From contig NZ_VCHX02000088.1 of assembly GCF_005768555.2 (NCBI RefSeq), positions 1 to 37,054 of the forward strand: a DNA stretch of 37,054 nucleotides, read 5' to 3'. Both the position numbers and the translations under genes were made by a program. The notes below the pieces were generated by a model. That model worked only from the letters and a program-made list of their open reading frames with translations, was not told the origin of the DNA and did not search any database. How positions within the stretch are numbered: position 1 is the first letter of the stretch; each line of letters starts with the position of its first letter. The DNA is from Streptomyces sporangiiformans. Its GTDB lineage: Bacteria; Actinomycetota; Actinomycetes; Streptomycetales; Streptomycetaceae. This document shows, piece after piece, positions 1 to 7,290 of the stretch.

Positions 1-515
1 AGCGACTCCAGCCCCGCCTCGATCAGCTCGTCCAGGATCTCCGACGCCGACAGGCCCGAGATCGTCTCGAAGTGGTGGATCTCGGTGGCCGTGAAGGCCT
101 TCAGGGAGACGTCCGGCAGCGCCTTCTTCAGTTCGGAGAGCGACCGCGGGTAGTAGCGCCACGGCAGGTTCGGGTGCAGGCCGTTGACGATGTGCAGCTC
201 GGTGAGGTTCTCGCCCTCCATCGCCTTGGCGAGACGGACGGCCTCCTCGATGCGCATCGTGTACGCGTCCTTCTCGCCCGGCTTCCGCTGGAACGAGCAG
301 TACGCACACGACGCCGTGCACACGTTCGTCATATTGAGGTGCCGGTTGACGTTGAAGTGCACGACGTCGCCGTTCTTCCTCGTCCGCACCTCGTGCGCGA
401 GTCCGCCCAGCCAGGCCAGGTCGTCCGACTCGTACAGCGCGATGCCGTCCTCGCGGGTCAGGCGAACGCTCGCCCTTACCTTCTCCTCCAGCTCGCGCTT
501 GAGCCCGACGTCCAT
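1..515 (-). CDS. mqnE: Aminofutalosine synthase MqnE (N-terminal 171 residues; truncated by window edge)
   Basis: Radical SAM enzyme of the futalosine menaquinone pathway; the family joins an adenosyl radical to the chorismate-derived enol ether to give aminofutalosine. Translating the minus strand from the ATG at 515 gives an open frame beginning MDVGLKRELEEKV. The [4Fe-4S]/SAM cluster motif CxxxCxYC is at residues 66, 70 and 73 (CTASCAYC), followed by LTELHIVNGLHPNLPW, typical of the MqnE/MqnC group. The frame is open to base 1, so the C-terminal half lies outside. It is the last visible gene of a leftward run ubiD, mqnP, ubiX, AsnC regulator, mqnE, the order known from S. coelicolor. MqnC is the main alternative, but the neighbours and N-terminus favour MqnE. 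Confidence 0.9.
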   Translation of the reverse strand, partial: MDVGLKRELEEKVRASVRLTREDGIALYESDDLAWLGGLAHEVRTRKNGDVVHFNVNRHLNMTNVCTASCAYCSFQRKPGEKDAYTMRIEEAVRLAKAMEGENLTELHIVNGLHPNLPWRYYPRSLSELKKALPDVSLKAFTATEIHHFETISGLSASEILDELIEAGLES

Positions 516-584
516 GCCTCTCCCTCTTCCTGCTCCTGGTCCCCGCTCAGTGCGACAACCCGGTCAACCATACGGCTCGCGTGC

Positions 585-1040
585 CTAGGGCTCTTCGGGC
601 AGCTCACCCACCCGGTTCTCCCACTTCGTGGAGAGCACGACGGTGGTACGCGTGCGAGAGACGCCCTTCGTCCCCGACAGCCGCCGGATGGTCTTCTCCA
701 GACCGTCCACGTCCGGCGCCCGGACCTTGAGCATGAACGAGTCGTCGCCCGCGATGAACCAGCAGTCCTCGATCTCGTTCAGGTCCTTCAGCCGGTGCGC
801 CACGTCCTCGTGGTCGGCGGCGTCGGAGAGCGAGATGCCGATCAGGGCGATGACACCGAGGCCGAGCGAGGCGGCGTCGACCGTCGCTCGGTAGCCGGTG
901 ATGACACCGGCGGCCTCAAGGCGGTTGATGCGGTCGGTGACACTGGGCCCCGACAGTCCGACGAGGCGTCCCAGCTCCGCATAGGAGGCCCGGCCGTTCT
1001 CCCTGAGGGCCTGGATGAGCTGCCTGTCCACCGCGTCCAT
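585..1040 (-). CDS. Lrp/AsnC family transcriptional regulator
   Basis: Small DNA-binding regulator of 151 aa, the usual Lrp/AsnC length. Residues 1-50 form the AsnC helix-turn-helix (DRQLIQALRENGRASYAELGRLVGLSGPSVTDRINRLEAAGVI). Residues 65-145 match the RAM/ligand-binding domain, with the usual 'CWFIAGDDSFMLKVRAPD' strand and turn. It sits between ubiX and mqnE in the same direction and could regulate the menaquinone genes; that is inference from position. Family members usually respond to amino acids. The upstream gap carries 17-bp tandem repeats that could be its own binding sites (separate entry). Confidence 0.92.
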   Translation of the reverse strand: MDAVDRQLIQALRENGRASYAELGRLVGLSGPSVTDRINRLEAAGVITGYRATVDAASLGLGVIALIGISLSDAADHEDVAHRLKDLNEIEDCWFIAGDDSFMLKVRAPDVDGLEKTIRRLSGTKGVSRTRTTVVLSTKWENRVGELPEEP

Positions 1041-1086
1041 GCGATCGAAAGCCTTCCGCTGAAAAGTTCCTGAAGTGATGAGGGGG

Positions 1087-1191
1087 TGGTGCGGTTTGAT
1101 CGGTGGTGCGAGTCGGTCGGTGGTGCGAGTTGATCCGTGGTGCGAGTTGATCCGTGTGTGCCTTGCTCAGGTGATGTGGTGCGAGTTGCTC
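1087..1191 (-). repeat. 17-bp tandem repeat array upstream of the AsnC-type gene
   Basis: On the plus strand, variants of TGGTGCGAGTTGATCCG begin at 1087, 1104, 1121 and 1138, an exact 17-bp period. The last two are identical over 15 bases. A fifth copy begins at 1177 and runs into the ubiX stop. The array fills most of the gap between the ubiX stop (1190) and the AsnC start (1040), so it lies in the 5' region of the regulator. A multi-site operator or a slippage-generated repeat are both possible. Confidence 0.7.
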
Positions 1192-1864
1192 ACGTGGGGC
1201 GTGAGCCACCGCCGAGTTCGCCCTCCCAGCGGCGGTAGAGCGTGTGCTCGACGCCCGCCGCGTCCAGCACCCGCCCGGCGACGAAGTCCACCAGGTCCTG
1301 GATGTGCGTGGCCCCCGCGTAGAACGCCGGGGAAGCCGGCAGGACGGTCGCGCCCGCGTCGTCCAGCGTCACCAGATGCCGCAGCGTCTGCCCGTTCAGC
1401 GGGGTCTCACGAACGGTGACGACCAGCTTGCGGCCCTCCTTGAGCGTGACGCTCGCGGCGCGCTGCAGCAGGTCTTTCGAGAGGCCGAGGGCGACTCCGG
1501 CGACACAGGCCGTGGAGGCGGGCACGATGAGCATGCCCTTCGAGGGGTACGAGCCGGAGGAGGGCCCCGCCGCGAGGTCGACCGGACTCCAGTGCCGTAC
1601 GTCCTGGACCTGGATGTCGAAGGTGTCCGGCTTTCCGTCGGCGCCCCGGGACAGCCACTCCCGGAGGTCCTCGTCCCAGTGGGCGTCCCGGAAACTGATC
1701 CCCGTCTCGTCCAGCAGCGTCAGCCGCGACGCCCTGCTGACGATCAGATCGACGCCTTCCCCCGCCTCCAGAAGCGCACGCACCACAGCAGCGGCGTACG
1801 GAGTCCCGGATGCCCCGGAGACCCCCACGATCCAAGGCGTGCGCTGCGTCTGTCCTGGCTTCAT
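1190..1864 (-). CDS. ubiX: UbiX family flavin prenyltransferase
   Basis: Makes prenylated FMN, the cofactor needed by UbiD-type decarboxylases, from reduced FMN and dimethylallyl phosphate. The protein is 224 aa. The nucleotide-binding start WIVGVSGASGTPYA is at residues 11-24, and the central segment SPVDLAAGPSSGSYPSKGMLIVPAS carries the family S-S-G-S and substrate loop pattern. RKLVVTVRETPLN matches the conserved phosphate-binding 'REtPl' motif. It is transcribed leftward 31 bp after mqnP, with the partner ubiD-type gene two genes upstream, so it most likely supplies cofactor for the menaquinone decarboxylase. ATG at 1864 is the natural start. Confidence 0.93.
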   Translation of the reverse strand: MKPGQTQRTPWIVGVSGASGTPYAAAVVRALLEAGEGVDLIVSRASRLTLLDETGISFRDAHWDEDLREWLSRGADGKPDTFDIQVQDVRHWSPVDLAAGPSSGSYPSKGMLIVPASTACVAGVALGLSKDLLQRAASVTLKEGRKLVVTVRETPLNGQTLRHLVTLDDAGATVLPASPAFYAGATHIQDLVDFVAGRVLDAAGVEHTLYRRWEGELGGGSRPT

Positions 1865-1895
1865 GATGTCGAGCCTATCCGGCGGCTGCTGGTCC

Positions 1896-2798
1896 TCAGA
1901 CCGTCAGCCCGCGCACGAGCAGATCGAGCAGGGCACACACGAACAGCGCGATCCCGATGAACCCGTTCACGCTGAAGAACGCCCGGTTGACCCGGGACAG
2001 GTCGTTCGGGCGGACGATCGTGTGCTCGTACAGGAACGCGGCGGCGACGACCACCAGGCCCAGCCAGAAGAAGACGCCCGCGCCGGTGGTCAGGGCGTAC
2101 CAGACGAACAGCGCCGTCGTGGCGGTGTGGCAGGCGCGTGCGCCCCAGACGGCTGCCGGGATACCGAAGCGGGCCGGTACCGACATCACGCCGATCTCGC
2201 GGTCCGTCTCGACGTCCTGGCAGGCGTAGATGAGGTCGAAGCCGCCGATCCAGATACCGACCGCCAGGCCCAGGATCACCGCGTCCCACGACCACTCACC
2301 CGTGATCGCCAGCCAGCCGCCGATGGGGCCCATCGCCTGGGCGAGACCCAGGATGGCCTGCGGGAAGTTCGTGAACCGCTTGCCGTACGGGTAGACGACC
2401 ATCGGGATCACCGCGATGGGCGCGAGCGCGAGACACAGCGGATTGAGCAGGGCCGCGGCGCCGAGGAAGAAGACGAGGGCGACCAGCGAGCCCGTCCACG
2501 CGTGCTTCACGCTCATCGCGCCGGTGACCAGCTCGCGATGGGCCGTACGGGGATTGCGGGCGTCGATCTCGCGGTCGATGATCCGGTTCGCTGCCATGGC
2601 GAACGTGCGCAGCCCGACCATCGCGATGGTGACCAGGAGCAGCCGACCCCAGTGGATGTTCCGGTCCAGCTGGAACATCGCGGTCAGCGCGGCGATGTAC
2701 GCGAAGGGGAGCGCGAACACGGAGTGCTCGATCATGACGAGGCGGAGGAAGGCCTTGGTGCGCCCCGGCTGCGGGATCGCGGCTGATGCGCTGCTCAC
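1896..2798 (-). CDS. mqnP: Menaquinone biosynthesis prenyltransferase MqnP (UbiA family)
   Basis: Integral membrane prenyltransferase that attaches the polyprenyl tail to the 1,4-dihydroxy-6-naphthoate-derived ring. The product is 300 aa with about eight hydrophobic helices. The two Asp-rich Mg-diphosphate motifs are NRIIDREID (residues 71-79) and DVETD (195-199). The open frame continues upstream, but the GTG at 2798 is chosen because it overlaps the ubiD stop by 4 bases (GTGA), the standard coupled arrangement, and gives the family's usual length. The neighbours, a UbiD decarboxylase and UbiX, support the futalosine pathway over ubiquinone synthesis. Confidence 0.93.
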   Translation of the reverse strand: MSSASAAIPQPGRTKAFLRLVMIEHSVFALPFAYIAALTAMFQLDRNIHWGRLLLVTIAMVGLRTFAMAANRIIDREIDARNPRTAHRELVTGAMSVKHAWTGSLVALVFFLGAAALLNPLCLALAPIAVIPMVVYPYGKRFTNFPQAILGLAQAMGPIGGWLAITGEWSWDAVILGLAVGIWIGGFDLIYACQDVETDREIGVMSVPARFGIPAAVWGARACHTATTALFVWYALTTGAGVFFWLGLVVVAAAFLYEHTIVRPNDLSRVNRAFFSVNGFIGIALFVCALLDLLVRGLTV

Positions 2799-4255
2799 GA
2801 GAGTCCGTACTCCTTCCAGCGGCGGTCGACCATCGCCGCGGTCTCCGGGTCGGACAGGACCATGTCGGGCCAGCCGCCGTCTCGCGTGTAGCCCTCCTCG
2901 GGCCACTTCCTCGTCGCGTCGATACCTGCCTTGCCGCCCCAGAACTGCTGGTAGGACGCGTGGTCGAGGTGGTCGACCGGGCCTTCGACGACGGTCAGGT
3001 CACGGGCGTAGTCCGTGTTGCCCAGCGCCCGCCAGGCGACCTCGTGCAGATCGTGGACGTCGCAGTCGGAGTCGACGACCACGATCAGCTTGGTCAGGGA
3101 CATCATGTGGGCGCCCCAGACGGCGTGCATCACCTTCTGGGCGTGCTTCGGGTACTTCTTGTCGATCGCGACGATCGCGCAGTTGTGGAATCCGCCCGCC
3201 TCGGGGAGGTGATAGTCCACGATGTCCGGCACGATGATCTTCAGCAGCGGGAGGAAGAAGCGCTCGGTCGCCCGGCCGAGGGGGCCGTCCTCCGTGGGCG
3301 GCCGGCCGACCACGATCGACTGGAGCAGGGGGCGCTTTCGCATCGTGACGCAGTCGATGGTCAGGGCGGGGAACGGCTCCTGCGGCGTGTAGAAGCCGGT
3401 GTGGTCGCCGAACGGGCCCTCCGGCAGCATCTCCCCCGGCTCCAGCCACCCCTCCAGGACGACCTCTGCCTGAGCCGGCACCTGGAGCGGCACCGTCTTG
3501 CAGTCGACCATCTCGATCCGCTTGCCCTGGATGAATCCGGCGAAGAGGTACTCGTCGATGTCGCCGGGCAGGGGCGCGGTGGAGGCGTACGTCACGGCGG
3601 GCGGGCACCCGAAGGCGATCGCGACGGGCAGCCGCTCGCCCTTGCGCGCGGCCACCTGGTAGTGGTTCCGGCTGTCCTTGTGGATCTGCCAGTGCATGCC
3701 GATGGTGCGCTTGTCGTGGCGCTGCAGGCGATAGAGCCCGAGATTGCGGATGCCGGACTCGGGGTCCTTGGTGTGGGTGAGCCCGAGGTTGAAGAAGGAG
3801 CCGCCGTCCTTCGGCCAGGTGAAGAGCGCGGGCAGGGTGTCGAGGTCGACGTCGTCGCCGCGGAGCACGACCTCCTGGACCGGCGCGTTGTCGGATTTCA
3901 CCTTCTTCGGCGGTACGTGCGTCATGGCGCCGAGCTTCCCGAACGCCTCGCGCACACCGACGAACCCGTGCGGCAGCTCGGGCCTGAGCAGTCCGCCGAT
4001 CTTCTCGGTGATCTCGGCGTACGACTTCAGGCCGAGCGCCTTGAGCAGGCGGCGGTCGGTGCCGAAGACGTTCATCGCGAGCGGCATCGCGGACCCGCGC
4101 ACGTTCTCGAAGAGCAGCGCCGGGCCGCCCGCCTTCTGCACCCGGTCGACGACTTCCCCGACTTCCAGATAGGGGTCGACCTCGGCCTTGATGCGCTTGA
4201 GGTCGCCCTCGCGCTCCAGCGCCCTGAGCAGGGAGCGAAGATCGTCGTAAGCCAT
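2795..4255 (-). CDS. Menaquinone biosynthesis decarboxylase (UbiD family)
   Basis: Prenyl-FMN-dependent decarboxylase acting on the naphthoate intermediate of futalosine-type menaquinone synthesis. The protein is 486 aa starting MAYDDLRSLLRALEREGDLKRI, a typical UbiD N-terminus, with GNRVxxxx-type body segments such as RNLGLYRLQRHDKRTIGMHWQIHKD and the EGPFGDHTGFY loop that holds conserved acidic and His residues. The frame stays open far upstream to 5059, but that extension is low-complexity and runs antisense over two other genes, so the ATG at 4255 is used. First gene of the leftward mqn run and coupled to mqnP by GTGA. The family includes the S. coelicolor SCO4490 type. Confidence 0.93.
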   Translation of the reverse strand: MAYDDLRSLLRALEREGDLKRIKAEVDPYLEVGEVVDRVQKAGGPALLFENVRGSAMPLAMNVFGTDRRLLKALGLKSYAEITEKIGGLLRPELPHGFVGVREAFGKLGAMTHVPPKKVKSDNAPVQEVVLRGDDVDLDTLPALFTWPKDGGSFFNLGLTHTKDPESGIRNLGLYRLQRHDKRTIGMHWQIHKDSRNHYQVAARKGERLPVAIAFGCPPAVTYASTAPLPGDIDEYLFAGFIQGKRIEMVDCKTVPLQVPAQAEVVLEGWLEPGEMLPEGPFGDHTGFYTPQEPFPALTIDCVTMRKRPLLQSIVVGRPPTEDGPLGRATERFFLPLLKIIVPDIVDYHLPEAGGFHNCAIVAIDKKYPKHAQKVMHAVWGAHMMSLTKLIVVVDSDCDVHDLHEVAWRALGNTDYARDLTVVEGPVDHLDHASYQQFWGGKAGIDATRKWPEEGYTRDGGWPDMVLSDPETAAMVDRRWKEYGLS

Positions 4256-4267
4256 GCGTTCCAGTAT

Positions 4268-4295
4268 CCGGTACCGGTTACCCTGGCCCGGTAAC
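4268..4295. promoter_or_regulatory. Palindromes in the ubiD / membrane protein divergent gap
   Basis: The 87-bp divergent gap holds CCGGTACCGG (4268-4277), a perfect 10-bp palindrome. It is followed directly by GTTACC-N7-GGTAAC (4277-4295), a perfect 6-bp inverted repeat. They lie 13-40 bp upstream of the ubiD ATG, a good place for an operator controlling the menaquinone run or the divergent gene. The binding protein is unknown. Confidence 0.4.
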
Positions 4296-4342
4296 GGGGC
4301 CTGTTCCGGTGGCCCCCGCCGCGACGCGCAAGGGGAATCCTC

Positions 4343-4768
4343 ATGCTCAGGGTGCTGATGGTTCTGGTGCCACTGGCGCTCAGCATCTACGCGTTCATCG
4401 ACTGCATCAGCACCGATGAGAAGGAGATCCGGTACATCCCGAAGCCGCTCTGGGCGATTCTCGTGCTGCTCTTCCCGCTCGTGGGGTCCATCTCCTGGCT
4501 GCTCGTGGGCAAGGACCGCACCGCCCGGCGCGCCGCGGGCGGACGCCCGGGCGGCTGGGTGGCGCCGGACGACAACCCCGAGTTCCTGAAGTCCTTGAAG
4601 GAGGAGAAGTCCTCCAAGGAACCCGAGCCAGAGCCGGAACCGGAGCCGGAGGAGGCTCCGGGCGACAAGGTCGACGAGCGGCTGCTCGAGGACTGGGAGG
4701 CCGATCTGCGCCGCCGCGAGGAGGAACTGAAGCGGCGTCAGCGGGACGAGGACGGCGGCAAGGACTGA
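4343..4768 (+). CDS. Small membrane protein with PLD-nuclease N-terminal (PLDc_N) domain
   Basis: 141 aa. Residues 1-55 form two hydrophobic helices, [20 protein letters not shown] and [24 protein letters not shown], joined by a short charged turn. This is the PLDc_N pattern found at the front of cardiolipin synthases and in many small actinobacterial proteins. Residues 85-105 are a Pro-Glu repeat, and residues 110-141 are a highly charged probable coiled coil ([26 protein letters not shown]). No HKD catalytic motif is present, so it is not a phospholipase. AGGGGA precedes the ATG. Divergent from ubiD; exact role unknown. Confidence 0.85.
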   Translation: MLRVLMVLVPLALSIYAFIDCISTDEKEIRYIPKPLWAILVLLFPLVGSISWLLVGKDRTARRAAGGRPGGWVAPDDNPEFLKSLKEEKSSKEPEPEPEPEPEEAPGDKVDERLLEDWEADLRRREEELKRRQRDEDGGKD

Positions 4769-4853
4769 CGCGCCTGCACGCGCACACGCGTACGGAGACG
4801 GCAGGGCCGGCCGAGCGGATCGGGGCGCAGGTGTGTTCCGGGGCGGTCCGGCG

Positions 4854-5621
4854 TCATGGCCGGAGTCGGAACAGCTCCGCCCACTGATCCGCCGTGAGGC
4901 TCTTGGGCAGGGCGGTGGGAGGGATCCGGTGCTGCCTCGTCCACCGCCGGATCCGTTGCCGTGACAGCTCGGGCGCGGCAGCGGTGAGGATGTCCGGGAG
5001 GCCACGTCCTCGACCGGTGAACACCCGCTGTACGAAGTCCTGGTAGCGCCGCTGGTCACGGCGGTCGACCAGCGGCCGTTCCCGGCGGGACACGGTCATC
5101 AGGCCGCCGTCGACACCGGGACGCGGCCGGAACGCCGCGGCGGGGACGCGCCGCACGAGCCGGAACTCGAACCACGGCCACCACTGCGCAGTCATCATGG
5201 TCGCCCCGCCCACCCCTGCCCGGCGGCGCGCGACCTCCCACTGCACGAGCAGTACGGCCTCGGTCCAGCCGGGGGCGTGCAGGATGCGCCGGAGCATCGC
5301 GGTCGTCGCGTGGAAGGGCAGGTTGCCCACCAGGACATGCGGCGCGGTGGGGACGGAGAACCGCAGGAAGTCCGCGTGGACGATCACGGTCGACGGGCGG
5401 GTACGGCGCGCCAGCCGTGCCGCGCGCCGGTCGTCGATCTCGATGCCGGTCAGGGGCCTGCCCAACTGCTGCAGGGGCAGGGTGAGCGCGCCGTCGCCCG
5501 GGCCGATCTCGATGATCGGCCCGTCCGTACGGGCCACGAGGCCGACGATGGTGTCGATGACGCTCTGGTCGATGAGGAAGTTCTGGCCGAGTTCATGACG
5601 GCCAGGACGCTGCGTGCGCAC
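4854..5621 (-). CDS. erm: Erm-type 23S rRNA (adenine-N6)-methyltransferase
   Basis: Methylates the 23S rRNA adenine (A2058, E. coli numbering) that macrolides, lincosamides and type B streptogramins contact, giving resistance. The 255-aa product begins with HELGQNFLID (residues 9-18), a KsgA/Erm N-terminal signature. The SAM motif IEIGPGDGALT is at 37-47, the acidic loop EIDDRR at 61-66, HADFL at 82-86, and the catalytic NLPF at 100-103. Its compact shape and motifs look closest to the monomethylating TlrD/Lrm-type Erm enzymes of macrolide producers; subtype is inference. The GTG at 5621 is chosen because GGAG lies 5 bases upstream and the motif spacing fits. Upstream lies a leader ORF with alternative hairpins (separate entries), so drug-inducible expression is likely. 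Confidence 0.9.
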   Translation of the reverse strand: MRTQRPGRHELGQNFLIDQSVIDTIVGLVARTDGPIIEIGPGDGALTLPLQQLGRPLTGIEIDDRRAARLARRTRPSTVIVHADFLRFSVPTAPHVLVGNLPFHATTAMLRRILHAPGWTEAVLLVQWEVARRRAGVGGATMMTAQWWPWFEFRLVRRVPAAAFRPRPGVDGGLMTVSRRERPLVDRRDQRRYQDFVQRVFTGRGRGLPDILTAAAPELSRQRIRRWTRQHRIPPTALPKSLTADQWAELFRLRP

Positions 5622-5645
5622 AGGATCTCCGCGGCTTCGAAGGGA

Positions 5646-5737
5646 AGCCGGGCACCACGGAAGGGGCCGCCCGGCTGGAGGTCTCCGGAGCGGCGGATGC
5701 TTTCGGTCCGCGAAAGTGCCGCCGCTAGAAGCGGCGG
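5646..5737 (-). promoter_or_regulatory. Alternative hairpins between the erm leader ORF and erm (attenuator candidate)
   Basis: On the minus strand, segment 1 CCGCCGCT (5730-5737) lies in the last codons of the leader ORF. Segment 2 AGCGGCGG (5719-5726) overlaps its stop, and segment 3 is a second CCGCCGCT (5689-5696). Segment 2 can pair perfectly with either 1 (3-base loop) or 3, and between 2 and 3 a further stem CTTTCG/CGAAAG (5700-5716) stacks inside the 2:3 hairpin. A fourth hairpin AGCCGGGC/GCCCGGCT spans 5646-5676, just before the erm ribosome site. Mutually exclusive stems after a short ORF are the hallmark of erm attenuators. No T-run follows, so translational control seems more likely than termination. 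Confidence 0.7.
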
Positions 5738-5763
5738 GTCCTGGTCACTGCGATGCCACACAT
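5725..5763 (-). CDS. Erm leader peptide MCGIAVTRTRRF (upstream ORF)
   Basis: Twelve-codon ORF directly upstream of erm, ATG at 5763 and TAG at 5725-5727. It contains I-A-V (residues 4-6), resembling the hydrophobic stalling core of ErmA-type leaders, and R-T-R-R (8-11), which includes the R-x-R pattern known to cause macrolide-dependent ribosome arrest in ErmD-type leaders. A ribosome stalled there would cover hairpin segment 1. No ribosome site precedes the ATG, and the ATG lies 7 bases after a candidate -10 box, so the mRNA may be leaderless. The frame is open further upstream to 5997, but no supported start is seen there. Whether it is translated is inferred. Confidence 0.65.
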   Translation of the reverse strand: MCGIAVTRTRRF

Positions 5764-5770
5764 GCCGAAC

Positions 5771-5812
5771 AAGCTACGCGACACCAAGTACCTCTCGGCA
5801 ACTGATTTATCA
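5771..5812 (-). promoter_or_regulatory. erm promoter, WhiB7-like architecture
   Basis: Reading leftward: an AT-rich TGATAAATCAG (5802-5812) immediately abuts TTGCCG (5796-5801) as a -35. After 19 bases comes TAGCTT (5771-5776) as a -10 (or GTAGCT after 18). The AT-rich element just upstream of -35 is the described mark of WhiB7-dependent promoters, which control intrinsic antibiotic resistance in actinobacteria. The AT-rich block is itself nearly palindromic. Assignment to WhiB7 is inference. Confidence 0.5.
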
Positions 5813-5882
5813 GCGGTCACCGCACCCCCCGGACCACCCCGCACGTTGCCCCGGTGCGTCGGCGAAAGGGAGAGTGAGAGGC

Positions 5883-6332
5883 ATGGATCAGGCGCAGGCA
5901 CGCAGCTGGCTCGGGACCGCCCTGGCGGAGGCTCGGACCGGACTCGCCGAGGGCGGCATCCCCATCGGGGCGGCGCTGTACGGGGCTGACGGCACACTGC
6001 TCGGGCGCGGTCACAACCGGCGCGTCCAGGACGACGACCCGTCCATGCACGCGGAGACGGCGGCTTTTCGCGATGCCGGGCGGCAGCGTACGTACCGGGG
6101 TACGACGATGGTGACGACCCTCTCGCCGTGCTGGTACTGCAGTGGTCTCGTCAGGCAGTTCGGGATCTCGCGGGTCGTCGTCGGGGAGGCCGCCACCTTC
6201 CACGGCGGGCACGACTGGCTCGCCGAGCACGGTGTCGAGATCCTTCTCCTCGACGACCCCGAGTGCACCGAGATGATGCGCGACTTCATCAAGAGGAATC
6301 CGGCACTGTGGAATGAGGACATCGGTGACTGA
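5883..6332 (+). CDS. Cytosine/nucleoside deaminase-family protein
   Basis: 149-aa zinc hydrolase of the cytidine-deaminase superfamily. HAE is at residues 56-58 (Zn His and catalytic Glu) and PCWYC at 82-86 gives the two Zn cysteines. The C-terminal DWLAEHGVEILLLDDPECTEMMRDFI resembles fungal-type cytosine deaminases more than tRNA adenosine deaminases. ATG at 5883 follows a purine-rich GGGAGAGTGAGAGG. The 2OG oxygenase gene overlaps its end, so the two are probably co-transcribed. Substrate (cytosine, guanine or another aminated base) cannot be settled by eye. Confidence 0.85.
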   Translation: MDQAQARSWLGTALAEARTGLAEGGIPIGAALYGADGTLLGRGHNRRVQDDDPSMHAETAAFRDAGRQRTYRGTTMVTTLSPCWYCSGLVRQFGISRVVVGEAATFHGGHDWLAEHGVEILLLDDPECTEMMRDFIKRNPALWNEDIGD

Positions 6333-7290
6333 GCCCCGTATCCCGACGATCGACCTGCGCCCCTGGCTGTCCGGCGGCGCGGCGGAACGGCAGGCGATCG
6401 CCCGTACCGTCGACGAGGCCCTCCAGAGCGCCGGATTCCTCCTCGTGACCGGTCACGGCGTGGACCCGGCCCTGCGGACCCGCATCCGCACGGCCGCCCG
6501 CGCCTTCTTCACCCTCCCCACCGAGACCAAGCAGCCGTACGCGGCGAAGGTCGGCGGCCGCGGCTGGCTCGGCCCGGGCGCGGAGGCCAACGGCTACTCG
6601 GAGGGCACCCGGACGCCGCCGGACCTGAAGGAGTCGCTGACGTTCGCCACGCACGAGCCCTTCAAGGACCCGGTCGTGAACGCGGAGTGGTACGCGCCCA
6701 ACGTCTGGCCGGCGGAGGTTCCCGAGCTCCGGGAGCTGTGCGAGGAATACCTGGCCCGGATGGCCGAGTTGGAGAACCACCTCCTCGCTCTCCTCGGCGA
6801 AGCCCTCGGCCTGGAACCGGACTTCTTCACCCGTCACATGGGCCATCCCACGTACGGCTTCAACATCAACTGGTACCCGGGCGCGGAGGTGATCGGCGAG
6901 GCCGAGGAGGGCCAGTTCCGTATCGGCCCGCACACCGACTTCGGCACGGTCACGATCCTGGACCGGCAGGCCGGCAAGGGCGGGCTGCAGGTCTTCACGG
7001 ACGAGGGCGGCTGGGAGGACGCGCCCTTCGACCCGGACGCGCTCACCATCAACGTCGGGGATCTGATGGCCCGTTGGACCGGCGACCGGTGGCGCTCCGG
7101 CCGGCACCGCGTCCTGCCCCCGCCGGCCGACGCCCCGGGCGAGGAGCTGATGTCGCTGGTCTACTTCGGCGAGTGCACCCCGGGCACGCTCGTGGAGTCG
7201 GTACCGGCACCGGTGGGGCGGGTGGCGTACGGGCCCGTGGACTCGCACACGTACCTGCGCGAGAAACTGGACTCGATCACGGTCGGCTGA
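6325..7290 (+). CDS. 2-oxoglutarate/Fe(II) oxygenase, isopenicillin N synthase-like family
   Basis: 321 aa. The non-haem DIOX_N part is at residues 4-120 (IPTIDLRPW and GFLLVTGHGVD are characteristic). The double-stranded beta-helix core carries the iron triad His203-x-Asp205 (GPHTDFG) and His261 (SGRHRVL). GTG at 6325 is preferred to the ATG at 6313 because GAGGA lies 5 bases before it; either way the gene overlaps the deaminase end (8 or 20 bases). Proteins of this kind hydroxylate or desaturate small molecules, and several plant and fungal members act in pyrimidine or xanthine metabolism. Together with the deaminase this suggests a base/nucleoside modification step, which is inference. Confidence 0.88.
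   Translation: MTEPRIPTIDLRPWLSGGAAERQAIARTVDEALQSAGFLLVTGHGVDPALRTRIRTAARAFFTLPTETKQPYAAKVGGRGWLGPGAEANGYSEGTRTPPDLKESLTFATHEPFKDPVVNAEWYAPNVWPAEVPELRELCEEYLARMAELENHLLALLGEALGLEPDFFTRHMGHPTYGFNINWYPGAEVIGEAEEGQFRIGPHTDFGTVTILDRQAGKGGLQVFTDEGGWEDAPFDPDALTINVGDLMARWTGDRWRSGRHRVLPPPADAPGEELMSLVYFGECTPGTLVESVPAPVGRVAYGPVDSHTYLREKLDSITVG

Noticed and set aside
72..1073. Long plus-strand frame of 333 codons over mqnE and the AsnC gene
   Set aside because: Arg/Val-rich antisense shadow of two clear minus-strand genes; no domain pattern.
1087..1191. 17-bp repeats as a CRISPR array
   Set aside because: Units are contiguous without spacers and are too short.
4256..5059. N-terminal extension of the ubiD frame
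   Set aside because: Low-complexity sequence antisense to the membrane protein gene and overlapping the end of erm; UbiD domain begins at MAYDDL (4255).
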